Shown here in pieces: positions 39,700 to 47,271 of a stretch of 64,000 nucleotides of DNA (the first letter of the stretch is position 1; every line of letters starts with the position of its first letter). Position numbers and translations under genes: made by a program. This stretch comes from Streptomyces sp. NBC_01431. GTDB lineage: Bacteria; Actinomycetota; Actinomycetes; Streptomycetales; Streptomycetaceae. The notes under the pieces were generated by a model, which saw nothing but the letters and a program-made list of their open reading frames with translations, was not told the origin of the DNA and made no database searches. The DNA is taken from positions 7,874,001 to 7,938,000 of the forward strand of contig NZ_CP109496.1 of NCBI RefSeq assembly GCF_036231355.1, in the 5' to 3' direction.

Positions 39700-41142
39700 A
39701 TGCACAGACGTAGTTTCAGTCTCAGACGCCCGTCCGCGGTGCTCGCCGCCGCGGTCGCGGCCCTGGCCGCGTTGGCGGCGCTGCTCGTCGCGGGCCCGGC
39801 CCAGGCGGCCATCACCAGCGACGTGCGCGGTGTTGATTCCGGCCGGTGTCTCGATGTGGACGGCTTCAGCCAGACCGACGGCGCGAACGTGCACATCTGG
39901 GACTGCCACGGTGGAATCAACCAGCAGTGGACGTTGACGGGCAGCAACCAGCTGACCGTGTACGGCAACAAGTGCCTGGATGTCCGGGGCGGCGCCACCA
40001 CGGCCGGGAGCCCGGTGCAGATCTGGACGTGTACCGGCAGTGACAACCAGCAGTGGCGGGTGAACCCCGACGGCACGATCGTCGGCGTGCGGTCCGGGCT
40101 GTGCCTGGAGGTCGCAGGCTGGGGCAAGGCCAACGGCACGGCGGTGCGGCTCTGGTCGTGCACCGGCGGCGCCAACCAGAAGTGGACCGGCCTGTCCGGA
40201 GCGAGCAACGCCTGTGCTCTTCCGTCGACCTACCGCTGGACCTCGACCGGCCCGCTGGCGCAGCCGAAGTCGGGGTGGGCCTCGCTCAAGGACTTCACCA
40301 GCGTCGTCTACAACGGCAAGCACGTCGTCTATGCCACGACGCACAACACCCTCGCCGGTGACCAGGGGCGCTGGGGATTGACGACCTTCAGCCCCTTCAC
40401 GAACTGGTCCGACATGGCCACCGCCACCCAGAACACGATTCCCTTCGATGGCATCGCGCCGACGCTGTTCTACTTCGCCCCGAAGAACCTCTGGGTGCTC
40501 GCCTACAACGGGGGTTGGCCGTACAGCTTCTCCTATCGCACCTCGAGCGACCCCACCAATCCCAACGGCTGGGGCCCGCAGCAGGAACTCTTCACAGGCA
40601 CCCTCCCGAAGGGGGGCCCCCTCGACGTGACCCTCATTGGCGACGACACGAACATGTACATGTTCTTCGCCGACGATGAGGGCGGCATCTACCGCGCCAG
40701 CATGCCCATCGGCAACTTCCCGGGCACCTTCGGTTCATTCACGAAGATCATGAGCGACACGGTGCTCAACCTGTTCGAGGCGCCGGAGGTCTACAAGGTC
40801 CAGGGTCAGAACCAGTACCTCATGATCGTCGAGGCCCAGAATTACACGGGGTATGGTCGCTACTTCCGCTCGTTCACGGCCACCAGCCTCGACGGCACGT
40901 GGACACCGTCACCGCAGGCCAACACCGTGACCAACCCCTTCGCCGGCAGTGCCAACAGCGGCGCGACGGCTTGGACCAGGGACATCAGCCACGGCGATCT
41001 GGTTCGCACCAACCCCGACCAGACCAAGACCATTGACCCCTGCAACCTGCAGTTCCTCTACCAGGGGCGCGACCCCAGCACCGACGGCATGGACTACGGC
41101 CTCCTGCCGTACCGGCCGGGCGTGCTGACACTGCAGCGTTAG
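39700..41142 (+). CDS. Secreted GH62 alpha-L-arabinofuranosidase with CBM13
   Basis: 480 residues; ATG 39700 after a GAGG site. Signal peptide 1-36 (twin-Arg RRPSAVLAAAVAALAALAAL, cleavage after AQA). Residues about 37-165 form a ricin-type CBM13: three repeats with GRCLDVDGFSQTDGANVHIW, NKCLDVRGGATTAGSPVQIW, GLCLEVAGWGKANGTAVRLW and three QQW/QKW ends. Residues about 175-480 are GH62: YRWTSTGPLAQPKSGWASLK-DF, WVLAYNGGWPYSFSYRTSSD, GPLDVTLIGDDTNMYMFFAD, YRASMPIGNFPGTFG, ISHGDLVR and QFLYQGRDP. GH62 enzymes remove arabinose side chains from arabinoxylan outside the cell. Partner of the GH43 gene downstream, with which it shares an operator-like sequence. Confidence 0.93.
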   Translation: MHRRSFSLRRPSAVLAAAVAALAALAALLVAGPAQAAITSDVRGVDSGRCLDVDGFSQTDGANVHIWDCHGGINQQWTLTGSNQLTVYGNKCLDVRGGATTAGSPVQIWTCTGSDNQQWRVNPDGTIVGVRSGLCLEVAGWGKANGTAVRLWSCTGGANQKWTGLSGASNACALPSTYRWTSTGPLAQPKSGWASLKDFTSVVYNGKHVVYATTHNTLAGDQGRWGLTTFSPFTNWSDMATATQNTIPFDGIAPTLFYFAPKNLWVLAYNGGWPYSFSYRTSSDPTNPNGWGPQQELFTGTLPKGGPLDVTLIGDDTNMYMFFADDEGGIYRASMPIGNFPGTFGSFTKIMSDTVLNLFEAPEVYKVQGQNQYLMIVEAQNYTGYGRYFRSFTATSLDGTWTPSPQANTVTNPFAGSANSGATAWTRDISHGDLVRTNPDQTKTIDPCNLQFLYQGRDPSTDGMDYGLLPYRPGVLTLQR

Positions 41143-41245
41143 CCGGTGGCGTGACGCAGGTCTTGGTGTTCCTGACGTTCGCGGGCAACGACGCACGCCG
41201 GGCCCGGTGAGTGTCACAGCGAGCGATCAGGAACGGGTGGAGTTG

Positions 41246-41276
41246 GGGCGGGCTCGGTGCAAGGCCGAGCCCGCCC
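41246..41276. terminator. Hairpin terminator after the GH62 gene
   Basis: GGGCGGGCTCGG (41246-41257) pairs with CCGAGCCCGCCC (41265-41276), loop of 7, about 100 bases after the GH62 stop. Confidence 0.75.
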
Positions 41277-41461
41277 GTGGACGCGGAGAGCCCGGATGGT
41301 GGCGGTCTCGTCCTGGTCGACCACGAGACGCGGAACGTGTCCAGCCTGGTGAGTCGGTCGGTTTCAGGGTTTGTTGAGTGATCCGGGGTCGCCGGCGTCC
41401 GAGGATCACCGAACGACAACTGCTGTGGGCGAGCCGCTAACCACCCGCTGATCGCCCGGTG

Positions 41462-41490
41462 TTGACACCTCTCCTGCCCCCTCCTACATT
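41462..41490 (+). promoter_or_regulatory. Promoter of the GH43 gene
   Basis: TTGACA (41462-41467), exactly 17 bases, TACATT (41485-41490): a near-consensus housekeeping-type promoter, 80 bases before the start codon. The operator-like repeats begin 4 bases downstream of the -10 element. Confidence 0.75.
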
Positions 41491-41493
41491 CTC

Positions 41494-41528
41494 GTTCGAT
41501 ATTCAGAATGATGTTTGATATCTCGAAC
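41494..41528. promoter_or_regulatory. Tandem operator-like sites before GH43
   Basis: GTTCGATATTCAGAAT (41494-41509) and GTTTGATATCTCGAAC (41513-41528), offset by 19 bases. Both match the site GTTCGATATAACGAAC upstream of the GH62 gene at most positions. They overlap the expected transcription start, so a bound protein would repress. Confidence 0.65.
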
Positions 41529-41569
41529 TTCGGCTCTCGGTCCCCCACACGTGAGGAAGCTGATCTCGA

Positions 41570-43189
41570 ATGTCCTGGCTCCAACACCCCCACAGCCGCC
41601 GGAGAGTCATGGCGGCCACCGCCGGCCTGGTCGCGGGCGCCACGCTGCCGGCGATGCCCGCGGCGGCGGCCACGACTGCCCAGCAGGAGCAGTTCACCAA
41701 CCCGGTGATCTGGCAGGACTTCGCCGACCTCGAGGTCATCCGCGTCGGCGACACGTACTACTACACCGGCTCGACCATGCACTACTCGCCGGGCGCGCCC
41801 GTCCTGCGCTCCTACGACCTGGTCAACTGGGAGTTCATCGGCCACTCGGTGCCGGTCCTCGACTTCGGCGACGCGTACGACCTCAACGGCGGACGGGCGT
41901 ACGTCGGGGGCATCTGGGCGTCCTCGATGCGCTACCGCCCCAGCGACGAGACCTTCTACTGGCTGGGCCAGATCGGCTTCCAGCGGTCGTACGTATACAG
42001 CGCCACCGACGCAGCGGGCCCCTGGACCCGGCACGCCGAGATCGGCAGCATTTACTACGACGCGGGGCTGCTCTTCGACGACGACACCCCGTACGTGGCG
42101 TACGGCGCGAACGAAATCCACGTCGCGCAGCTCGCCCCGGACATGCTCACCGAGGTCAGGTCCGAGCACGTGCTCACCAAGCCCGACGAGTTCGGCCTGA
42201 TGGAGGGCTCCCGCTTCTACAAGATCAACGGGAACTACTACATCTTCGTCACCCGCCCGGCCGACGGCACCGCCGGGCAGTACATCTGGAAGTCCACCTC
42301 AGGCCCCTTCGGCCCGTACGAGATGCGGGAGGTGCTGTGGGACCTGCCCCGCCCCATCCCCGGTGGCGGCGTGCCGCACCAGGGCGCGCTGGTCGACACC
42401 CCGAACGGCGACTGGTACCACATGGGCTTCATCGACGCCTATCCCGGCGGCCGCGTCCCCGCCCTGGCCCCGGTCACCTGGAACGCCGAGGGCTGGCCCG
42501 AGCTCCAGACCGTCGACGGCGAGTGGGGCCAGACATACCCCTACCCGGTCACCCCGCACCCGCTCCCGCCGATGACCGGCGCCGACACCTTCGAGGGGAC
42601 GGCGCTGGCGCCGTACTGGGAGTGGAACCACAACCCCGACACCGCCGCGTTCACCGTCGACAACGGGCTCACCCTCAGGACCGCCACCGTCACCGACGAC
42701 CTCTACAACGCCCGTAACACCCTCACCCGACGCATCCAGGGCCCCGCCTCCACCGCGACCGTCGTTCTCGACTGCTCCGGGATGGCGGACGGCGACCGGG
42801 CCGGGCTGGCGATGCTGCGGGACTCCTCCGCCTGGATCGGCGTCACGCGGCAGGACGGCGTCAGCAGGCTGGTGATGTTCGACGGCCTGACCATGGACGC
42901 CGCCTGGAACACCACCCGCACCGGCACCGAGCAGGCCGGCGCCGACCTCCCCGCGTCCGGCAGCCGCGTCTGGCTGCGCGCCGCCGCCGACATCAGCCCG
43001 GGGCCGGGCCGCCGGGCGACGTTCTCCTACAGCACCGACGGCACCACCTTCACCCCGCTCGGCCCGGCCTTCACCATGACCAACGCGTGGGAGTTCTTCC
43101 TGGGCTACCGCTTCGCCGTCTTCAACCACGCCACCCAGGCCCTCGGCGGCGAAGTGCTGGTGGAACGCTTCGAGTTGAGCACGCCCTGA
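41570..43189 (+). CDS. Secreted GH43 beta-xylosidase/arabinofuranosidase
   Basis: 539 residues from ATG 41570. Tat-type signal (SRRRVMAATAGLVAGATLPA, cleavage after AAA). Catalytic five-bladed propeller at about 40-330: NPVIWQDFADLEVIRVGDTY (general-base Asp region), GGIWASSMRY, YYDAGLLFDDDTPYVAYGAN and LMEGSRFYKINGNYYIF (general-acid Glu in the EGS motif). Residues about 345-539 form a beta-sandwich GH43 C-terminal domain (DTFEGTALAPYWEWNHNPD, DGDRAGLAMLRDSSAWIGVT). Such enzymes release xylose or arabinose from xylo-oligosaccharides. Placed downstream of GH62 with the same operator-like sequence, it should act on the debranched product. Confidence 0.92.
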   Translation: MSWLQHPHSRRRVMAATAGLVAGATLPAMPAAAATTAQQEQFTNPVIWQDFADLEVIRVGDTYYYTGSTMHYSPGAPVLRSYDLVNWEFIGHSVPVLDFGDAYDLNGGRAYVGGIWASSMRYRPSDETFYWLGQIGFQRSYVYSATDAAGPWTRHAEIGSIYYDAGLLFDDDTPYVAYGANEIHVAQLAPDMLTEVRSEHVLTKPDEFGLMEGSRFYKINGNYYIFVTRPADGTAGQYIWKSTSGPFGPYEMREVLWDLPRPIPGGGVPHQGALVDTPNGDWYHMGFIDAYPGGRVPALAPVTWNAEGWPELQTVDGEWGQTYPYPVTPHPLPPMTGADTFEGTALAPYWEWNHNPDTAAFTVDNGLTLRTATVTDDLYNARNTLTRRIQGPASTATVVLDCSGMADGDRAGLAMLRDSSAWIGVTRQDGVSRLVMFDGLTMDAAWNTTRTGTEQAGADLPASGSRVWLRAAADISPGPGRRATFSYSTDGTTFTPLGPAFTMTNAWEFFLGYRFAVFNHATQALGGEVLVERFELSTP

Positions 43190-43372
43190 CCATCCGATGC
43201 AGTCCGGCCCCCAGCCGAACAGCGCGGTGCGCACGATGCGCTGCACGCCATCGCGTCGTGCCGGAAGCGCCTCGCGCAGCTCGTCCAGCGGCAGCCGCGC
43301 GGCGCGCGCCTCCAGGGCCCGCAGAGTGGCGATGCTCTCGCGGACGGCGGCGGCCGGGTCGTTCTTCGCCAC
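43190..43372 (-). pseudogene. Unidentified gene remnant
   Basis: The minus strand reads VAKNDPAAAVRESIATLRAL, then LPLDELREALPARRDGVQRI and VRTALFGWGPDC. Amphipathic and protein-like, but it runs antisense into the GH43 gene without a natural end. No family recognised; truncated on both sides by GH43 and an IS3 fragment. Confidence 0.35.
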
Positions 43373-43511
43373 CATCAAACGGGAGTTGCTCGACACGAGC
43401 TCCTGGCCCAGTCGAGCCGCGGCCCACGCCGCGATCTTCGACTTCGTCGAGGGCTGGTACCACTTGCACCGACTGCACAGCAGCCTCGGCTACCGCAGTC
43501 CCGCCGAGTAA
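43360..43511 (+). pseudogene. IS3-family OrfB, C-terminal remnant
   Basis: Reads FFATIKRELLDTSSWPSRAA, FDFVEGWYHLHRLHSSLGYR then SPAE-stop. This is the conserved end of IS3 transposases (ESFF..LK.EL...W.......I..YI...N..R.HS.LGY.SP). The N-terminal and DDE parts are missing. It abuts the truncated three-Cys-motif-partner gene and probably replaced its 5' end. Confidence 0.8.
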
Positions 43512-43513
43512 AA

Positions 43514-43945
43514 GGCTTCGCGGGCGCTGGGGTCTACAAACAGGGCGATCCCGGTTCCCCGGTCATCGCTTACGAAGTCTTCGCCGACGCTCTGCACAGG
43601 TTCCCGAAACGTATGCGCGTGATCCTCATGGAGGAGGACACCCGGTGCGTCAAAGAGTTACAGCGTCAGATGGAGCTCGTCCGCTCCCGGCAAACGGACG
43701 ACATCACCAAACGAATAGCTGTGGACATACGTCACGGAGATTTCCACCCGGCCCTCCTGCAGAAGTTGCGGGGCATCGGAGCATTGGGGAAACCCCTCTT
43801 CGTCCTGCTGGACAGCTTCGGCGAACCTGACATCCCCTTCTCGCTCCTCCAGGAGCTGGGGCGCCATCCCGGCACAGAAGTGATGGTGATCTTCGAGCCC
43901 AGCTTCCTCACCCGGTTCGCCGAGAAGCACGACGGCCGCTGCTGA
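43514..43945 (+). pseudogene. Three-Cys-motif partner protein (TcmP)-like, 5'-truncated
   Basis: The open frame begins mid-protein with GFAGAGVYKQGDPGSPVIAY, followed by FPKRMRVILMEEDTRCVKEL and KPLFVLLDSFGEPDIPFSLL, HPGTEVMVIFEPSFLTRF. The FAGxG..GSPVIA block, acidic 'E.D' strand and FxDxFG block match the methyltransferase-like TcmP proteins, which are found beside three-Cys-motif proteins in putative defence or mobile contexts. The N-terminus is lost at the IS3 remnant, and the C-terminus seems short at DGRC-stop. An in-frame ATG exists at 43613, but a functional product is doubtful. Confidence 0.55.
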
Positions 43946-44268
43946 CAGCGGCCACGTCGAATTCCCCGCGTATGGCCAGTTACGACGTCACCCTGTGTAC
44001 GCATCAGACGCTCCGCCTTGTGGGTTGTCGGCGCCTCGTGGTCCGGCGGTACCAGCAGCGGACGGACGGGAACTTGGCCTGCGCGCATCTGATCGCGAAG
44101 AGGATGAGGGGCAGCCTGCTATGTGTTCTTGACCTCCAGCGCCCCTCGCGCCAGCCCGATGAACGTGACGTACGCATCCCGAAAAACCCGGTAGGCCGCG
44201 TCGTACGCCTCCCGGCACTCAGGACTGAGGGGCCTCGCGTTTTCCGGACAGTCGCCTGACCGTCTACT
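43946..44268. other. Intergenic, decayed
   Basis: About 320 bases. The minus strand has a short protein-like end (REAYDAAYRVFRDAYVTFIG, ending LEVKNT-stop near 44117), perhaps the tail of a sugar-kinase-like gene, but too short to assign. Nothing else recognised. Confidence 0.35.
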
Positions 44269-44379
44269 TCACGCGGCGATTCGCAACTTCTCGTACTCGG
44301 CGTGGACTTCATACGGAGGGCGGTAACCTACCGCCGAGTGGAGGCGTTTGCGATTGTACCAGAATTCAATGTACCGAGT
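44269..44379 (-). pseudogene. IS3-family OrfB, C-terminal remnant (second)
   Basis: The minus strand reads FWYNRKRLHSAVGYRPPYEV and HAEYEKLRIAA-stop (44269-44271), the end of an IS3 transposase related to but distinct from the intact copy beside it (SGLGYRTPAEVHAEYEEL). It is cut at about 44380, exactly at the terminal repeat of the intact element, which therefore inserted into this older copy. Confidence 0.75.
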
Positions 44380-44448
44380 TGAGCCGCCCCGAAGTTCTCG
44401 GACACTGGTCCCCGATAGGATCATGGTCAGGAACGGCGGAGAGAGCAC

Positions 44449-44739
44449 GTGGCACCAAAGCGTAGGAAGTTCAGTCCCGAATTCAGGGACGAGGCAGTCA
44501 AGATGGTGATCGTGGAGTCCCGGCCGATAGCCGAGGTCGCGCGGGAAATCCAGGTGAACGAGGGAACTCTGGGTACCTGGGTCAGCCGCTACCGGCAGGA
44601 GCCCGCCGGCGAGGAACCGTCCCTCAACATCAGCGAACGTGCTCGCCTGCGTGAGCTGGAACGCGAGAACCGGGAACTGCGGATGAAGACGGAGTTTTTG
44701 GGAAAAGCGGCAGCCTTCTTCGCCCAGGAATACCGGTGA
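44449..44739 (+). CDS. IS3-family transposase OrfA
   Basis: 96 residues from GTG 44449. HTH: KRRKFSPEFRDEAVKMVIVE, RPIAEVAREIQVNEGTLGTW, followed by a leucine-zipper helix (ISERARLRELERENRELRMK) and EFLGKAAAFFAQEY. This is the DNA-end-binding subunit. Its stop overlaps the OrfB start (GTGA), the normal set-up for a programmed -1 shift that makes the OrfAB transposase. Confidence 0.92.
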   Translation: MAPKRRKFSPEFRDEAVKMVIVESRPIAEVAREIQVNEGTLGTWVSRYRQEPAGEEPSLNISERARLRELERENRELRMKTEFLGKAAAFFAQEYR

Positions 44740-45617
44740 CGGAGAAGTACGAGTTCATCGACGGCGAGTCCGACAGTTTCCCCGTACAGCGCATGTGCGC
44801 CTGGGCGGGTGTATCCACATGCGGTTTCTATCACTGGCGTTCGCGGCCTATGTCGGCAACCGCCGAGCGCCGCGCAGAGCTCAAGGCGATCATCCAGCGG
44901 GTGTTCGCCGACTCGCACGAAACCTATGGTTACCGGCGCGTCCACGCAGCCCTGGCGCGGATGAACGTGCAGGCCGGGCCGGAGCTGGTCCGCGCTCTCA
45001 TGCGCGAGCTGGGTCTGGTGCCATGCCGGCCCCGCCCGTGGCGGACCACCACCATCGCCGACGAAACGGCGCCGGCCACGCCCGACTTGATGGCCCGCGA
45101 CTTCACCGCGGATGCACCGGGACGTAAACTGGTCGGCGATATCACATATGTTCACACCTGGGCTGGGTTTCTGTATCTCGCGACGGTCATTGACTGTCAC
45201 ACCACGGCCGTGGTCGGCTGGGCGATGGCCGACCACATGAAGACGTCGCTCATATCGGACGCACTCAACATGACGGCACGGAACATCGACCTCGCCGACG
45301 GCTGCATATTTCATTCGGATCGCGGCAGTCAATACACTTCCCGTGAACTCCGGGAGAAACTCGGTTCGTTGGGGCTCAGAGCCTCCGTCGGCCGCACCGG
45401 AGTCTGCTGGGACAATGCCATGGCCGAATCATTTTTCGGGGCCCTGAAGAATGAGCTTGTACATCGAACGTCGTTCCCGACGCGCACGCACGCTCGCCGG
45501 GCAATCGTCCGATACATCGAGATGTTCTGCAATCACAAACGCCTCCACTCCGGCCTCGGCTACCGAACCCCCGCAGAAGTGCACGCCGAGTACGAAGAGT
45601 TGCAGGCCGCAGCATAG
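44736..45617 (+). CDS. IS3-family transposase OrfB (DDE integrase)
   Basis: 293 residues from GTG 44736. Has the HTH_21 segment (DSHETYGYRRVHAALARMNV), the integrase core with Asp in KLVGDITYVHTWAGFLYLAT, second Asp in FHSDRGSQYTSRELREKLG, and Glu in DNAMAESFFGALKNELV, ending RLHSGLGYRTPAEVHAEYEE. All three catalytic acids are present, so the enzyme looks active. Confidence 0.95.
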   Translation: MTEKYEFIDGESDSFPVQRMCAWAGVSTCGFYHWRSRPMSATAERRAELKAIIQRVFADSHETYGYRRVHAALARMNVQAGPELVRALMRELGLVPCRPRPWRTTTIADETAPATPDLMARDFTADAPGRKLVGDITYVHTWAGFLYLATVIDCHTTAVVGWAMADHMKTSLISDALNMTARNIDLADGCIFHSDRGSQYTSRELREKLGSLGLRASVGRTGVCWDNAMAESFFGALKNELVHRTSFPTRTHARRAIVRYIEMFCNHKRLHSGLGYRTPAEVHAEYEELQAAA

Positions 45618-45785
45618 AATCCCCTCAACGCCACTGTCCGAGGAACGCAGGGCGGCTCGCTACTCCGCAAGATGATCCTGCTCCAGTAGCACTCCAAGCC
45701 TCCGAACCCTGCGCCAAGACCGAGGACTGACCGCACCCAGAGAGCTTGGCTGGGGCGTGTCGGGACCGACGGACATAATGCGGCT

Positions 45786-46241
45786 GTGGACCTGAGACCG
45801 GAGCTGTTGCCCCCGCCCGTGAGCCAGCAGCGGCTGGACGAGCTGTGCGCGGAGGTTGAGCAGATCGCTGAGCTGCTGGTCGCCCGCCCAGAGGTGGCGG
45901 GCGAGGCGATCGAGGCGTTCAACGCGATGACCGGTCACGACTACGTGGCTCTCGACTTCGCTGAGTACGACGGAAGCAGGAGTCTGGAGGAGTTCGCGAG
46001 GGAGGCGGCCCGGCCGGCTCGCCCCGTGGTTGCGGACATCACCCGGGACGAGCTCGTTGAGATCGTTCGCAGACTCCTGACTGGCTCTGCGGAGAGCGGC
46101 TACTACCTGCGGCTCCTGGACGCGAACGTGTCGCATCCCCGGGTGAGTGACCTGGTCTTCCATCCCTCGGACATCCTTCAGGACCCGTCTGCGGAGCAGA
46201 TTGTCGACGAGGCTCTGAAGTACCGGCCGATCGCGCTCTGA
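45786..46241 (+). CDS. Hypothetical acidic protein
   Basis: 151 residues from GTG 45786 (weak ribosome site). Mostly helical and acidic: QRLDELCAEVEQIAELLVAR, AFNAMTGHDYVALDFAEYDG, DITRDELVEIVRRLLTG, SDLVFHPSDILQDPSAEQIV, ending YRPIAL. No signal peptide or membrane segment. No family is recognised with confidence. The size and charge resemble small immunity-like proteins, but no toxin gene is beside it; the neighbours are an IS3 element and an IS256 fragment. Confidence 0.6.
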   Translation: MDLRPELLPPPVSQQRLDELCAEVEQIAELLVARPEVAGEAIEAFNAMTGHDYVALDFAEYDGSRSLEEFAREAARPARPVVADITRDELVEIVRRLLTGSAESGYYLRLLDANVSHPRVSDLVFHPSDILQDPSAEQIVDEALKYRPIAL

Positions 46242-46309
46242 GCGAATCGAACGCCACCGTCACCCTCCGCGATCGCTCCCCAAGATCTGTGCCAGAACCC
46301 CGATCCCGT

Positions 46310-46490
46310 GAACAAAGCCAGCATCGTGCTTCTCGTATCCGAGGTGATCGGTGATCTCACCCTCCAGGGCGGACTCCAGGACCCGCTTGGTCAGTTGCTG
46401 GAGCAGTCCGCTCTCCCCAGTCAGCTGCATGCCCTCCGACCGGGCCCGGTCCACGAGCATCGCAACCAACTGCTCGTCACTCGCCGTCAC
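46310..46490 (-). pseudogene. IS256-family transposase, N-terminal remnant
   Basis: Starts MTASDEQLVAMLVDRARSEG and continues GLLQQLTKRVLESALEGEIT, DHLGYEKHD, the highly conserved N-terminus of IS256 (mutator-type) transposases. After residue 55 the frame leaves the family. Its 5' end overlaps the end of the TetR gene (46477), whose tail is read from this debris. Confidence 0.85.
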
Positions 46491-47172
46491 GGCCCCCGCC
46501 GTCGGCTCGCTGCCCGGTATCTGCTCGATGGTGGTGTCGCTCGTCTGGCGTCTCCTTGATCATCGGATCCGCGATCATTGAACACTCCCCGCTTTCGCTG
46601 CTGAGGAGTCTGTCGACGAGAAGCTGGGGGTAGCCGGTGGTCGGCGGGTCGATGCCGAAGATCGCCCGCAGGTAGAAGGGCGCGATGAGTTGGTCGAGGA
46701 TCTGCTCCGGGGGTGGTGGGTTCTCGCCCCGGGCGGTGGCCCGTCGGCGGATCTGCTCGATGGAGTGCATCCGGCGCAGGAAGTGCTGCGCACGCTCGTC
46801 CTGGGCCTGGGCGCTGTTCGGCATGGACAGGATGACGGCGCGTACGAGGGCGCGTCCTTCAGGTGTGCGGATGCTCGCGACGCTGGCTTCGGCCCAGGCG
46901 AGGAGGTCGCCGCGCAGGGTGCCGGTGTCGTTCAGCGGCGAGTCGCGTTCGAGGCGGGTGGTGACCATGTCGGCCAGGAGTGCGTCGAGGCTGCCCCAGC
47001 GCCGGTAGACGCTGGTGTGGTTGACGCCGGCGCGTTGCGCGATTGCGGGGATGCTGAGGTCTTCGCCCTGCGGGTCGCAGAGCAGGTCGATGATCGCCTG
47101 GTGGACGGCCGCGCGGACCTGTTCGGGGCTCTTGCGGATGCGTTCGGTGGGTTGTTTCGGAGTCACCCCCAC
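46477..47172 (-). CDS. TetR-family regulator
   Basis: 231 residues; starts at GTG 47172 (or GTG 47166). N-terminal HTH at about 15-65: VRAAVHQAIIDLLCDPQGED, LSIPAIAQRAGVNHTSVYRR, WGSLDALLADMVTTRL. The C-terminal ligand domain includes RALVRAVILSMPNSAQAQDE and ILDQLIAPFYLRAIFG. The last 30 residues (from IKETPDERHHHRADTG) are Arg/His/Gly-rich and derive from the adjacent IS256 remnant, so the original stop was lost. Divergent from the hydrolase-UbiX-UbiD operon with two palindromes in between, which makes it the likely repressor of that operon and itself. Confidence 0.88.
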   Translation of the reverse strand: MGVTPKQPTERIRKSPEQVRAAVHQAIIDLLCDPQGEDLSIPAIAQRAGVNHTSVYRRWGSLDALLADMVTTRLERDSPLNDTGTLRGDLLAWAEASVASIRTPEGRALVRAVILSMPNSAQAQDERAQHFLRRMHSIEQIRRRATARGENPPPPEQILDQLIAPFYLRAIFGIDPPTTGYPQLLVDRLLSSESGECSMIADPMIKETPDERHHHRADTGQRADGGGRDGE

Positions 47173-47176
47173 ATCG

Positions 47177-47196
47177 TAAGCACAGATGTTTGCTTT
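47177..47196. promoter_or_regulatory. TetR operator-like site 1
   Basis: TAAGCACAGATGTTTGCTTT, an imperfect version of the palindrome at 47228. It lies 5 bases upstream of the TetR start and overlaps a TTGCTT -35-like element for the hydrolase gene. Confidence 0.6.
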
Positions 47197-47227
47197 GTAG
47201 TGCCCGGCGGGTCTACAGTCCTCCTCG

Positions 47228-47247
47228 TAAGCACAGATCCGTGCTTA
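47228..47247. promoter_or_regulatory. TetR operator-like site 2
   Basis: TAAGCACAGATCCGTGCTTA, arms TAAGCAC/GTGCTTA, a palindrome 25 bases before the hydrolase start and downstream of a TACAGT (47214-47219) -10-like element. Same left half as site 1. Confidence 0.7.
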
Positions 47248-47271
47248 GCGCATCCGAGGAGAGTGTGTGCG

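Larger units (their letters stand above)
44380..45661 (+). mobile_element. Complete IS3-family insertion sequence
   Basis: About 1.28 kb. The left end GAGCCGCCCCGAAGTTCTCG (44381-44400, continuing GACACTGG to 44408) matches the complement of the right end at 45632-45660 (CGAGCCGCCCTGCGTTCCTC, continuing GGACAGTGG), with about 24 of 28 positions alike. Contains overlapping OrfA and OrfB in the usual IS3 arrangement. No target duplication is evident. It inserted at the truncated second IS3 copy. Confidence 0.85.

Noticed and set aside
43972..44259. A 95-codon plus-strand open frame after the TcmP-like remnant
   Set aside because: No ribosome site, no family resemblance, and Arg-rich composition typical of non-coding high-GC frames.
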